Origin: G965230615 sp965230615
GTDB taxonomy: Bacteria > Pseudomonadota > Gammaproteobacteria > HTCC5015
Direction of reading: 5' to 3'
Assembly (NCBI GenBank): GCA_965230615.1
Contig: OZ246012.1
Span: 372,001 to 436,000, forward strand
Length of the DNA stretch: 64,000 bases
Part shown: one piece after another, positions 54,140-62,831 of the stretch
Layout: each line of letters opens with the position of its first letter
How positions within the stretch are numbered: the first letter of the stretch is position 1
Notes under the pieces: model-generated
What the model saw: the letters and a program-made list of their open reading frames with translations, nothing else
What the model was told of the DNA's origin: nothing
Database searches by the model: none
Translations under genes and position numbers: made by a program

Positions 54140-54732
54140 TGACGACTTGGAATGATTTTAACTCGGCAGAAGACCAAAACAATTTTGACGTCATCCCAAA
54201 AGGCACGCTGGTAAAAGTGCGCATGACTATTCGCCCCGGCGGCTATGACGATGCGTCACAGGGTTGGACGGGCGGATATGCAACGCAAAGCATGACGACA
54301 GGCTCTGTCTATCTGAACTGCGAGTTCGTTGTGCTTGATGGTCCGTACGCCAAACGCAAGATGTGGAGTCTTATCGGTTTACACAGCCCTAAAGGACCTG
54401 AGTGGGCAAACATGGGTAGAGCGTTTGTTAAAGGGATTTTGAATTCCTCACGTGGTCTTCATCCGCAAGATAACACGCCACAAGCCCAACAGGCTCGACG
54501 CATTCAGGGCTTTGCCGATCTGGACGGGATCGAGTTTGTTGCAAAGGTTGAGCTGGACAAAGACCAAAACGGTGATGATAAGAATGTAATCAAAACTGCT
54601 ATTACGCCAGACCACAAAGACTATGCAGCAGTGTCAGGCAACACGGTTCAAGCTGCCGCTTCAACGCAGCCAGCTTCTTCACCACAAGCATCTGCTAGTG
54701 CTCCGACTGGTCGTCCCAGTTGGGCACAATAA
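54139..54732 (+). CDS. Probable phage ssDNA-binding protein
   Basis: 197 residues. A beta-rich N-terminal region (FDVIPKGTLVKVRMTIRPGG, VYLNCEFVVLDGPYAKRKMW) resembles OB-fold DUF669-like proteins, and the tail is Ser/Ala/Gln-rich and ends GRPSWAQ, as expected of SSB-like proteins. It follows the RecA-like gene with TAATG overlap. The call rests on layout and neighbours. Confidence 0.65.
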   Translation: MTTWNDFNSAEDQNNFDVIPKGTLVKVRMTIRPGGYDDASQGWTGGYATQSMTTGSVYLNCEFVVLDGPYAKRKMWSLIGLHSPKGPEWANMGRAFVKGILNSSRGLHPQDNTPQAQQARRIQGFADLDGIEFVAKVELDKDQNGDDKNVIKTAITPDHKDYAAVSGNTVQAAASTQPASSPQASASAPTGRPSWAQ

Positions 54733-54744
54733 GGAGGTCGACAC

Positions 54745-56418
54745 ATGTTATTACGACCTCGTCAAAAACTGTTTGTTGAGCGCAGTCTAACTGCGCTCGA
54801 TAAACACCAAAACACACTGGGGGTGGCGCCTACGGGCGCCGGTAAAACGATCATGTTGTCCGGTGTCACCGGCCAGTGGCTAGAAAATGAAGAGGCCAAA
54901 GCTTGTGTGCTTGCTCATCGTGATGAGCTCACAACGCAAAATGCTGCCAAGTTCAGTCGTGTTAATCCGGGGATATCGACTTCGATTTACGATGCAAAAG
55001 AAAAGTCGTGGAACGGTCAAACGACCTTCGCCATGGTGCAAACCTTAGGGCGCGAATCGAACTTAAAGACGATGCCTAAACTTGATCTGCTTGTTATCGA
55101 TGAAGCGCATCATGCGGCGGCACCGACCTATCGTCGCATCATTGATAGCGTTCGCGATCGCAATCCTGATGTGGCGATTTTTGGTGTCACGGCTACTCCC
55201 AACCGGGGTGATAACAAAGCATTGCGTCCTGTGTTCAGTAATGTGAGTGATCAAATCACCTTGGCTGAACTCATTCAATCAGGACACTTGGTTCCACCCA
55301 GAACTTACGTAGTTGATGTGGGGACCCAAGGAGAGCTGTCACAAGTCAAACGTACTGCTGATGATTTCGACATGGCAGCTGTCGACGCCATTATGAACAA
55401 AGCACCTATCACCGAAGCGGTGATACGTCACTGGAAAGACAAGGCTCATGACCGTCCTACTGTGGTGTTTTGTTCGACCGTCCAGCACGCCAAGAATGTA
55501 GCGGAAGCCTTTTCAGCATCAGGAATCAGTGCGGAAGTCATTCATGGCGAGCTATCAAGTGAAGCGAGAAAGGCTGCGCTGTCTCGCTTTGAGTCCGGTG
55601 AGTCGCAGGTCGTTGTTAATGTTGCGGTACTCACCGAAGGCTGGGATTTCCCTCCAACCAGTTGTGTTGTTCTGCTACGGCCAAGTTCTTATAAGTCGAC
55701 GCTGATTCAAATGATTGGGCGAGGTCTTCGAACCGTCGACCCCAACGAGCATCCGGGCGTTGTGAAAAGTGATTGTGTGGTGCTCGACTTCGGCACAAGC
55801 ACCATGCTTCACGGTTCATTAGAGCAGGATGTGAACTTGGATGGCCACGAGGGGCAAGGCGAAGCGCCACAAAAAGAGTGCCCGGAATGCGGTGCGATGG
55901 TACCTGCCGCCGCAAAGGAGTGTTCTCTTTGCGGTCATGTTTGGGAGCGAACAGAGGGCGATGGGAAAGTTGATCTCACGGACTTTGTGATGTCTGAAAT
56001 TGACCTGCTTAAACGCTCTTCTTTCCGTTGGTGTGATTTGTTTGGTGACGATGCCGCATTGATGGCGACTGGTTTCGAGGCGTGGGCAGGTGTGTTCTTT
56101 CTCGCAGGTCACTGGTTTGGAATGGGCGGTGGTAAAAAACTGCCTGCGAGATTACTCGCCATGGGTGAGCGAACGGTTTGCCTAGCCGCTGCAGATGACT
56201 GGTTGAATGAGCATGAAACCGAAGATGCTGCCAGCAAATCCCGCAAGTGGTTAAACCAAGCTGCGACCGCTCAACAACTTCGGTATCTACCTCCTGCGTA
56301 TCGCCAGGACTTTGGCTTAACACGCTATCAAGCTTCCTGCCTCTTGGCCTTCCAGTTTAACAAGCGTGATATCCAGTCCCGTATTTTCAACAAAGTCGAA
56401 GGCAAGGAGGCTGCTTGA
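54745..56418 (+). CDS. DEAD/DEAH-box superfamily II helicase
   Basis: 557 residues. Walker A APTGAGKT with Lys34, DEAH at 119-122, SAT-like VTATPNRGDNK, and motif VI region QMIGRGLRTVD. A C4 zinc ribbon follows (CPECGAMVPAAAKECSLCGH), then a helical tail. It probably unwinds DNA during element replication. GGAGG lies 8 bases before the ATG. Confidence 0.95.
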   Translation: MLLRPRQKLFVERSLTALDKHQNTLGVAPTGAGKTIMLSGVTGQWLENEEAKACVLAHRDELTTQNAAKFSRVNPGISTSIYDAKEKSWNGQTTFAMVQTLGRESNLKTMPKLDLLVIDEAHHAAAPTYRRIIDSVRDRNPDVAIFGVTATPNRGDNKALRPVFSNVSDQITLAELIQSGHLVPPRTYVVDVGTQGELSQVKRTADDFDMAAVDAIMNKAPITEAVIRHWKDKAHDRPTVVFCSTVQHAKNVAEAFSASGISAEVIHGELSSEARKAALSRFESGESQVVVNVAVLTEGWDFPPTSCVVLLRPSSYKSTLIQMIGRGLRTVDPNEHPGVVKSDCVVLDFGTSTMLHGSLEQDVNLDGHEGQGEAPQKECPECGAMVPAAAKECSLCGHVWERTEGDGKVDLTDFVMSEIDLLKRSSFRWCDLFGDDAALMATGFEAWAGVFFLAGHWFGMGGGKKLPARLLAMGERTVCLAAADDWLNEHETEDAASKSRKWLNQAATAQQLRYLPPAYRQDFGLTRYQASCLLAFQFNKRDIQSRIFNKVEGKEAA

Positions 56419-56419
56419 T

Positions 56420-56776
56420 GTGCATTACCGTTGCTTTATTTGCCACAAACCGCCTCGAGGCTTTTGCTGGCTTGATCCAAACCGCAACCAATCCAGCGAA
56501 AGTCGGCGCGCTAGCTTTAAACGATTCTGTTCCAAGCAGTGCCAAGACATCCATTACCAGTTGCATCGGAAGGGAGTGGCCATGAACAGAACTGATTTAG
56601 AACAAAAAGCTGCTGAGTCTGTCTTGGCCCCACTTGCTGATTATGTAATGGCTGTTGGTATGGACAAAGGACTAGGCGATTACAGCAAGACAGAAATTGT
56701 TGGCTTGGTGGATACAGTGCTTGAGTCCTATCACCAGACTTTGCAGGAGTTGTACAAAGACGAGGTGCCTTTCTGA
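56420..56776 (+). CDS. DUF6511-like zinc-binding phage protein
   Basis: 118 residues from a GTG at 56420, just after the helicase stop and with GGAGG upstream. The N-terminus HYRCFICHKPPRGFCWLDP and RFCSKQCQDIH gives Cys5, Cys8, Cys37 and Cys41, a four-Cys zinc site like that of DUF6511. A later ATG at 56582 would give only the 64-residue helical part. The start is thus chosen for the zinc motif. Function unknown. Confidence 0.72.
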   Translation: MHYRCFICHKPPRGFCWLDPNRNQSSESRRASFKRFCSKQCQDIHYQLHRKGVAMNRTDLEQKAAESVLAPLADYVMAVGMDKGLGDYSKTEIVGLVDTVLESYHQTLQELYKDEVPF

Positions 56777-57537
56777 TGTTGGATTTTAATCATCGACCAA
56801 CCTTGTCGGAACAGATCAGTGAACGCATCGACTTAGCATTACAGCAAGAGCAGCGATCACAGGTTTCGAGAAACTATCTTGGTGCTTCAAGACTTGGAGT
56901 GTCTTGCGATCGTGCTTTGCAGTTTGAGTTCACACATACACCTGTCGACGAAGGTAGATCATTTACTGGACGTACTCTCAGAATTTTTGCGGCGGGTCAT
57001 GTCTTTGAAGAGCTCGCTATCGATTGGTTGCGTAAAGCAGACTTTGATTTGTATACGGAAACATCCACCGGTGGCCAGTTCGGTTTTTCTGCAGTGAATG
57101 GCCGTTTGCGTGGACACGTGGATGGCGTGCTTGCCGGAGGACCTGAATCAATTGGCGAAGGCTTTCCTGCTTTGTGGGAGTGTAAATCACTGAATGCAAA
57201 GTCTTGGAAGGACACTGTCAAACGTGGTGTGACTCTTTCTAAACCGGTCTATGCGGCACAGATAGCGTTGTACCAGGCCTACATGGAAGAACAGATTCAT
57301 GGCATTGCCTCCAATCCCGCCTTGTTCACTGCCATCAATAAAGATACCGCCGAATTGTATTTCGAGTGGGTTCCTTTTAATGGTGAGTTGGCTCAGCGGG
57401 CATCCGATCGAGGTGTGCGTGTCATTCAGGCGACTGATGCAGGAGAACTCTTACCCAGAATCAGTAAAGACCCAGCTCATTACGAGTGTAAGTTTTGCTC
57501 TTGGCAGGACCGCTGCTGGCGAGGAGGTGCGCAATGA
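56776..57537 (+). CDS. PD-(D/E)XK nuclease with iron-sulfur cysteines (Cas4/RecB-like)
   Basis: 253 residues. Nuclease core: HVDG with Asp116, then LWECKSLN with Glu135 and Lys137. Cys44 (GVSCDRAL) and the C-terminal Cys238, Cys241 and Cys247 (ECKFCSWQDRCW) match the four-Cys [4Fe-4S] cage of Cas4 and AddB. Probable exonuclease of the phage recombination set. Overlaps both neighbours by 1-4 bp. There is no CRISPR array in the window, so it is not a CRISPR Cas4. Confidence 0.9.
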   Translation: MLDFNHRPTLSEQISERIDLALQQEQRSQVSRNYLGASRLGVSCDRALQFEFTHTPVDEGRSFTGRTLRIFAAGHVFEELAIDWLRKADFDLYTETSTGGQFGFSAVNGRLRGHVDGVLAGGPESIGEGFPALWECKSLNAKSWKDTVKRGVTLSKPVYAAQIALYQAYMEEQIHGIASNPALFTAINKDTAELYFEWVPFNGELAQRASDRGVRVIQATDAGELLPRISKDPAHYECKFCSWQDRCWRGGAQ

Positions 57538-59759
57538 ACAGCAGCACCGATAAAGTGATCTGGCTCGATTTTAACGACGCACCTGAGCAGGGTGAATCAA
57601 CAAAACCAAAGCATGATGCGCGAGAGCTTAAGCAACGATTAATCGATTCGTTAGATGCTGTGTTGACCTACCTGTTTCCTGTAGGAAAGTATCGAGGCAA
57701 GCAGTTCATTGTAGGCGATCTGGAAGGCAATCCCGGTAAAAGTTTAGTCGTTGAACTTGCAGGCTCTCGTGCAGGGATGTGGATGGATTTTGCTACCGGA
57801 GAAGGTGGTGACATCTTTGATGCCTGGGCACGTGTTAATGGCTTTGATACCGCCAGCCAATTTCCTGAGCTGGTGGATTCTGTCGCTCAATGGTTAGGTG
57901 TGTCTGTTGATCAATCACGGCCATTGTCCGCGACTTATGAGAAAGCTAATAAACCCGCAATGCCTGCTCGACAACAACCTACCGATGACCTAGGACCAGC
58001 AACCGGAAAATGGGATTATCGTGATAGCCAAGGTCAGCTAATTGCCTGCGTATATCGATACGATAACGAGTCGGGCAAAGAGTTCAGACCGTGGGATGTG
58101 CGATCACGCTCAATGAAAGCACCGGATCCAAGACCGCTCTACAACCAGCCTCAAATCTTAAGCGCCAATCAAGTGGTACTGGTCGAAGGCGAAAAGGCTG
58201 CGGACGCACTCATTCGCTTAGGATTGGTGGCAACCACTGCCATGAATGGCGCTAACGCTCCAATAGCGAAAACGGATTGGTCGCCACTGAAAGATAAACA
58301 CGTTTTAGTCTGGCCTGACAATGATGATGCGGGTGCTGAGTATGCCAGAAAAGCATCGGAAGCGATCGCATGCGGCGGTGCCGCTTCTGTGGCGGTTTTG
58401 CATATTCCGGGTGATAAATCCGTTAAGTGGGACGCCTATGATGCAGTCGATGAAGGGATGGATGTGTGGGCTTTCGTTCAGTCGGCACCAAGAACCATTG
58501 TTAAAGATGCTGAGCCGATACCGCTGCATTCATTAGGGGAGTTGTTAGCCGATACCTCGCCGATGCCAGACGATTTGATTGCACCGAGGGTTTTAACGCC
58601 CGGCGGCATGATTGTATTTGGTGGTGCGCCTAAGGTGGGGAAAAGTGATTTTCTGTTGTCTTGGTTAACGCATATGGCGGCAGGCGAGCCCTTTCTTGAG
58701 CTCACGCCCTCAAGGCCATTGCGGGTGTTTTACTTGCAAGCCGAGGTTCAGTATCACTACTTGCGTGAGCGGATCCAGTCCATGGGTTTGCCAGAAGCAG
58801 TAAGTCGCCAAGCTGCCAATAACCTTTTGGTCACACCTCAGCTTCGTTTAGTGCTCAATGATCAGGGTGTTGAGCAAGTGATCGAGGCACTGCAGCGGGC
58901 TGCGTCTCAAGGTGGTGTCGACATTCTGGTAATTGACCCTATTCGCAATGTGTTCGACGGTGGCCCTGAAGGCAATAGCGAAAACGACAACAACGCGATG
59001 TTGTTTTTCTTGCGTGAGCGAGTTGAGCAATTGCGTGATGCAGTCAATCCCGATGCGGGAATCATCCTTGCTCACCACACCAAGAAAATCAGTAAAAAAC
59101 AGGTCGAGGAAGATCCATTTCTAGCCTTGTCAGGTGCAGGCAGTTTGCGTGGTTACTACACCACCGGCATGTTGCTGTATCGCCCTGATGAAATGCTGAC
59201 GGATCGCACCTTGGTGTTCGAGCTACGCAATGGACCTGGCTTACCTGCCAAGCGGGTAGATAAAAGTCAGGGGCGCTGGATTGAATTGGATCCTCACAGT
59301 GATCGTTTGGTCAATCAAGACTATGGCGCCAAGCTCGATGCGGAGCGACAACGCAAGCGCGATGTCATTGTGCAAATGATCTTTGATGAAGCGTCGCAAG
59401 GTCGAGTTTACACCTCGAATCAGTTTGCAGAATCGTTCGAAGGCCAAGCTGGACTCGGTGCGAACCGGACCATCAATGAGCGCATTGCTGTCCATGCCAC
59501 AAAAGGCGATATCAAGTTCTTCCGTAATCCGGAGGACTACAACTTACCAGCACTGACCCGAAGCAAGTACGGCTACCTCTGTGTTGAGGGTATGACGGTT
59601 CCCGCAGGGGAAACCATTGATACCGATACCGGTGAGGTCAAACAGTCTCACTTGTTGGTTAAACCCACCCATTACAAATGTGCTCAAACCGGTGCGGTGC
59701 TCCCTGTCGAGAATCCGGATGTTTGGGTGTACCAGGAGGAAACAAGCCATGAATCATGA
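57534..59759 (+). CDS. TOPRIM primase / RepA-like AAA helicase fusion
   Basis: 741 residues from the ATG at 57534 (ATGA overlap with the nuclease). The N-terminal half carries an AEP-like or CHC2-less region (AGSRAGMWMDFATGEGGDIF) and a TOPRIM domain (VVLVEGEKAADALIRLG, VLVWPDNDDAGAEYARKA). The C-terminal half is an AAA_25/RepA ATPase with Walker A GGAPKVGKSD and Walker B ILVIDPIRN, and LAHHTKK. This is the main replication protein of the element, acting as primase-helicase at the origin. Confidence 0.92.
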   Translation: MNSSTDKVIWLDFNDAPEQGESTKPKHDARELKQRLIDSLDAVLTYLFPVGKYRGKQFIVGDLEGNPGKSLVVELAGSRAGMWMDFATGEGGDIFDAWARVNGFDTASQFPELVDSVAQWLGVSVDQSRPLSATYEKANKPAMPARQQPTDDLGPATGKWDYRDSQGQLIACVYRYDNESGKEFRPWDVRSRSMKAPDPRPLYNQPQILSANQVVLVEGEKAADALIRLGLVATTAMNGANAPIAKTDWSPLKDKHVLVWPDNDDAGAEYARKASEAIACGGAASVAVLHIPGDKSVKWDAYDAVDEGMDVWAFVQSAPRTIVKDAEPIPLHSLGELLADTSPMPDDLIAPRVLTPGGMIVFGGAPKVGKSDFLLSWLTHMAAGEPFLELTPSRPLRVFYLQAEVQYHYLRERIQSMGLPEAVSRQAANNLLVTPQLRLVLNDQGVEQVIEALQRAASQGGVDILVIDPIRNVFDGGPEGNSENDNNAMLFFLRERVEQLRDAVNPDAGIILAHHTKKISKKQVEEDPFLALSGAGSLRGYYTTGMLLYRPDEMLTDRTLVFELRNGPGLPAKRVDKSQGRWIELDPHSDRLVNQDYGAKLDAERQRKRDVIVQMIFDEASQGRVYTSNQFAESFEGQAGLGANRTINERIAVHATKGDIKFFRNPEDYNLPALTRSKYGYLCVEGMTVPAGETIDTDTGEVKQSHLLVKPTHYKCAQTGAVLPVENPDVWVYQEETSHES

Positions 59760-60522
59760 TCAAAATAAGGCCTCGAACATGGCCGTTTGCAGTCTGCAAT
59801 CTGAACCAGTTTGCTGCAATCTGCAAACTACCCGCAAACTGGACGTCAGCAATAACAAGGCATCCAGCCAGATTGCAGATTGCGGAGTCCAGATTGCGGA
59901 TACCCCCTGCAAACTGAACGCAATCCCAGATAATTCAAGGGTTTCAGAGATAAATCCAGATTGCACGCAAACCCCCTCTCTCTTCGAGAGAGGAGAGCCC
60001 CCTAAAGGGGAGGCTCTCCATTTCGGTGAGAAAGAGAGTATCAACCGAACATTGCCTGTAGTGCTGTGCTTGGATTTGGGTACAACAACTGGATGGGCAA
60101 TTCATTCCAAACAAGGCGTGATCACCAGCGGCACCATCAGTTTTAAAAACGATCGCTGGCAAGGTGGCGGTATGCGCTTTTTGAAGTTCAACCGTTTCTT
60201 GAATGAGCTAAACGAAAATGCTGGGCCTATCAGCATGGTGTTTTTTGAGGAAGTTCGTCGTCACATGGGTGTGGATGCGGCTCACGCTTACGGTGGTTTT
60301 ATGGCACATCTGACTGCTTGGTGTGAGCAACAAAATATTGCCTACGAGGGTGTTCCGGTTGGAACCATCAAGCGGCACGCAACTGGCAAAGGTAATGCAA
60401 ATAAAACCATGATGATTGAGTCCGCGAAAGCGCGAGGCCATCTCCCAGCGGATGATAACGAAGCCGATGCATTGGCTTTGGTTTATTGGGCTATTGATCA
60501 ACGAATAGGAGAGCAATTATGA
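59749..60522 (+). CDS. RuvC-like Holliday-junction resolvase with unusual N-terminal extension
   Basis: 257 residues from the ATG at 59749, which overlaps the helicase. The RuvC-like core starts at ~residue 103: LCLDLGTTTGWAI (Asp), VFFEEVRRHMG (Glu), and DDNEADALAL (Asp pair). It would cut recombination junctions. The first ~100 residues are low complexity and coincide with iteron-like repeats and nested palindromes at 59794-60019. The core may be translated from a TTG near 60053 instead, leaving the repeats non-coding. The core call is firm; the start is not. Confidence 0.82.
   Translation: MNHDQNKASNMAVCSLQSEPVCCNLQTTRKLDVSNNKASSQIADCGVQIADTPCKLNAIPDNSRVSEINPDCTQTPSLFERGEPPKGEALHFGEKESINRTLPVVLCLDLGTTTGWAIHSKQGVITSGTISFKNDRWQGGGMRFLKFNRFLNELNENAGPISMVFFEEVRRHMGVDAAHAYGGFMAHLTAWCEQQNIAYEGVPVGTIKRHATGKGNANKTMMIESAKARGHLPADDNEADALALVYWAIDQRIGEQL
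59794..59966. repeat. Iteron-like decamer cluster
   Basis: CTGCAATCTG at 59794 and 59814, its reverse complement CAGATTGCAG at 59869, the variant CAGATTGCGG at 59876 and 59890, and CAGATTGCAC at 59957. (C/T/C)GCAAACTG forms occur at 59832 and 59907, with CTGCAAAC at 59821. Such a density in 170 bp is not expected by chance. It lies right after the primase-helicase gene and may be its origin. Confidence 0.7.
59975..60019. repeat. Two nested palindromes inside the RuvC-like gene
   Basis: CCTCTCTC (59975-59982) with GAGAGAGG (59986-59993), 3-base loop; and GGAGAGCC (59992-59999) with GGCTCTCC (60012-60019), with further CCC/GGG pairing inside. Both are perfect over 8 bp and adjoin the iteron-like cluster. 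Confidence 0.8.
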
Positions 60523-60908
60523 ATAACTTCACGCCAGAACACGTTGCTCTCCGATTTGAGGAGTGTGTATCAACGCTGCGTAAATTGCCTGGTGAGCGAA
60601 GCTTGGGTTACGTGAGCTATTGGCCAGAGATCAAATACGATCGGAGAGAGCTCGCCAGACAAGAAGTTCAGCCGGTTCGTTTACGTCCAACGCCAGACCA
60701 AATCACCCGCATGGAGGAAACGCTGTCATGGATAACGTATGTCAATCATGGTGAAAGAAATCTGATTTGGTTACGAGCCTATCGAACGCCATGGCGAGTG
60801 ATTTCTCGTGAGACTGGGTTTCCAAGAACGTCGGCACAGCGTTATTGGCAAGGGGCGTTAATAAAAATTGCGGAGCGGCTCGCGCAAGAGCAAAGACCTG
60901 CGTGCTAA
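60519..60908 (+). CDS. DUF6362-like phage protein with HTH
   Basis: 129 residues, overlapping the RuvC-like gene by 4 bp (ATGA). It contains LPGERSLGYVSYWPEIKYD and a C-terminal HTH-like part (WLRAYRTPWRVISRETGFPR, TSAQRYWQGALIKIA), in keeping with DUF6362 proteins encoded near phage packaging genes. A regulatory role is likely but not shown. It ends the early operon. Confidence 0.75.
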   Translation: MNNFTPEHVALRFEECVSTLRKLPGERSLGYVSYWPEIKYDRRELARQEVQPVRLRPTPDQITRMEETLSWITYVNHGERNLIWLRAYRTPWRVISRETGFPRTSAQRYWQGALIKIAERLAQEQRPAC

Positions 60909-61227
60909 TGCCAAAACCCCCAATGGGACAAAACCCGGTTTTTAGGCGAGAATACTTGCTAATCTCACGAGTGAACTGCACACAAGCCACGGCCACCACA
61001 CCGTGGCTTCGCTATTTCTGGCCCCTGAAAAAAATGGGTCCTTCCTGGTCATCTAATCGATGCGGGTCGCAAGGCCGCCGCATTTCGCTAGCGACAGCCC
61101 GTTAAACCGGGTTCGCAGGTTCGCGGTTTGCAGGTCACTTCCCTGTGACCTGCCGCTATGCGGCCAGCTCAAGCTGTCCAAATTCGTTCCAGACGAATTT
61201 GTGCACTGCAATTTCCAAGGTAATCTA
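60909..61227. other. Non-coding interval packed with perfect inverted repeats
   Basis: In 319 bp there are three perfect hairpins: AAGCCACGG/CCGTGGCTT (60984-61009), GCAGGTCAC/GTGACCTGC (61130-61153) and AAATTCGT/ACGAATTT (61180-61200), plus a GAAAAAAATGGGTCCTTCCT segment at 61028-61047. No gene is convincing. It precedes the methyltransferase gene and may hold its promoter, a packaging site or another recognition site. Confidence 0.6.
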
Positions 61228-62493
61228 ATGCAACTTAACACTGTCGAATCGGTGGAGCACTGGTCGCTTCAACGACTCATTCCCTATGCCAAAAATGCGA
61301 GGACGCATGACGATACACAGGTATCGCAAATAGCGGGTTCGATAGCAGAATTTGGCTTTGTGAATCCGATTTTGGTCGGTGATGACAACGTCATTATCGC
61401 AGGCCATGGTCGCTTGATGGCGGCTCAGCAACTTGGTTTAGACACGGTCCCGGTGATCGTTTTACATCACTTGACCGAAGCACAACGTCGCGCATTGGTG
61501 ATCGCAGATAACAAGATTGCTGAAAACGCTGGATGGAATGATGAGCTTCTCAAGTTAGAGCTTGAAGAACTCGGCGATCTGGGTTTTGACCTTGATCTCA
61601 TCGGCTTCTCTGATGAGGAGCTGGATGAGCTTCTGGGTAACGACGAACAGTCTGGTGAAACAGATGAGGATGAAATTCCCGAGGTGGAAGATGAGCCTGT
61701 AAGCCGACATGGTGACGTGTGGGTTTTGGGTGACCATCGATTGTTATGTGGGGATTCGACTAGCAAACAGGATTTAGAAAAATTAATGAACGGTGAGCTT
61801 GCCGATATGGCGTTCACCGATCCACCTTATAACGTTGATTACGGCAACAACGCTAAAGACAAAATGCGCGGTAAAGATCGGCGCATTATGAATGACAATC
61901 TGGGTGATGATTTTTATCAGTTTCTTAAAGATGCGCTCACGAATCTTTTGAGTGTGACTAAAGGAGCGTGCTACATCGCCATGTCATCCAGTGAATTAGA
62001 CACGCTTCAAAAAGCGTTTCGAGATGCTGGCGGAAAGTGGTCAACATTTATCGTATGGGCAAAAAATACTTTCACTCTAGGTCGATCCGATTATCAGCGT
62101 CAGTATGAACCGATTTTGTATGGTTGGCGCGAAGGCAACGACCACTTTTGGTGTGGGGCTCGTGATCAGGGAGACGTTTGGTTTTTTAACAAACCCGTTA
62201 AAAATGATTTGCACCCAACAATGAAGCCGGTGGAGTTGGTTGAGCGTGCGCTTCGCAATTCCAGTAAGAGCCGAGACATTGTGCTCGATCTTTTTGGTGG
62301 ATCTGGAAGCACATTGATTGCTTGTGAAAAAACAGGTCGTGCAGCACGCTTGATCGAATTGGATCCCAAGTATGTGGATGTCATTGTCAGGCGCTGGCAG
62401 GACTACTCGGGCGAGCAGGCTATCCGTGAAAGTGATGCGCTTTCCTTTGATGAGGTTGCCCTATCAATGCAAACAGAAGCAGTTGCGAATTAA
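61228..62493 (+). CDS. DNA methyltransferase with N-terminal ParB-like domain
   Basis: 421 residues from the ATG at 61228 (AAGG 8 bases upstream). A ParB/sulfiredoxin-like domain (residues ~1-95: LIPYAKNARTHDDTQVSQIA, IIAGHGRLMAAQQLGLDTVP), an acidic linker, then a beta-class methyltransferase with DPPYNVDYG (motif IV) before LDLFGGSGSTLIA (motif I). It methylates N6-adenine or N4-cytosine. No restriction gene is near, so it probably protects phage DNA or marks it. The family is frequent beside terminase genes. Confidence 0.94.
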   Translation: MQLNTVESVEHWSLQRLIPYAKNARTHDDTQVSQIAGSIAEFGFVNPILVGDDNVIIAGHGRLMAAQQLGLDTVPVIVLHHLTEAQRRALVIADNKIAENAGWNDELLKLELEELGDLGFDLDLIGFSDEELDELLGNDEQSGETDEDEIPEVEDEPVSRHGDVWVLGDHRLLCGDSTSKQDLEKLMNGELADMAFTDPPYNVDYGNNAKDKMRGKDRRIMNDNLGDDFYQFLKDALTNLLSVTKGACYIAMSSSELDTLQKAFRDAGGKWSTFIVWAKNTFTLGRSDYQRQYEPILYGWREGNDHFWCGARDQGDVWFFNKPVKNDLHPTMKPVELVERALRNSSKSRDIVLDLFGGSGSTLIACEKTGRAARLIELDPKYVDVIVRRWQDYSGEQAIRESDALSFDEVALSMQTEAVAN

Positions 62494-62831
62494 AGCTTAA
62501 AGGTGTGCCATTCGCTTTGTTTAAACAGATACAGGTATTGGGCATCACAGGCTTTGGCCAGCGCAAATAGTTCCGATTCGCTTCGGGTGGTTCTTGGCTG
62601 GGTTTGCTCCCAGGCATCGCCACGATCACGATGGTAAGCACAGACTGTTGCTCCCTGCACGTAGGAAATGTCGCCCAGCGCAATCAGGCTTTCGGCGTGG
62701 GATTCACTATTGTGATATTGCCGCAGAGTTGGTCCAACACCATTACCTGAATCATAGCCATCGTGATGGCAATAAATTGATTGGTAATTGATATCGTCTT
62801 TAGACATCGCAATAAAGCAGCGGGTGCTCAT
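62490..62831 (-). CDS. Conserved phage hypothetical protein
   Basis: 113 residues beginning MSTRCFIAMSKDDINYQSIY, then CHHDGYDSGNGVGPTLRQYH and LIALGDISYVQGATVCAYHR. This pattern of a short strand-rich protein recurs in phages, but I know no function. It overlaps the DUF3489 gene by 4 bp and ends inside the last codons of the convergent methyltransferase gene. Confidence 0.75.
   Translation of the reverse strand: MSTRCFIAMSKDDINYQSIYCHHDGYDSGNGVGPTLRQYHNSESHAESLIALGDISYVQGATVCAYHRDRGDAWEQTQPRTTRSESELFALAKACDAQYLYLFKQSEWHTFKL

Noticed and set aside
56776..57537. Cas4 of a CRISPR system
   Set aside because: The four cysteines and nuclease motif fit Cas4-like proteins, but the gene lies in a phage recombination operon and no array or other cas gene is present.
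60845..61105. 86-codon frame between the DUF6362 and methyltransferase genes
   Set aside because: It overlaps the end of the DUF6362 gene and spans the hairpin-rich non-coding part; no ribosome site.
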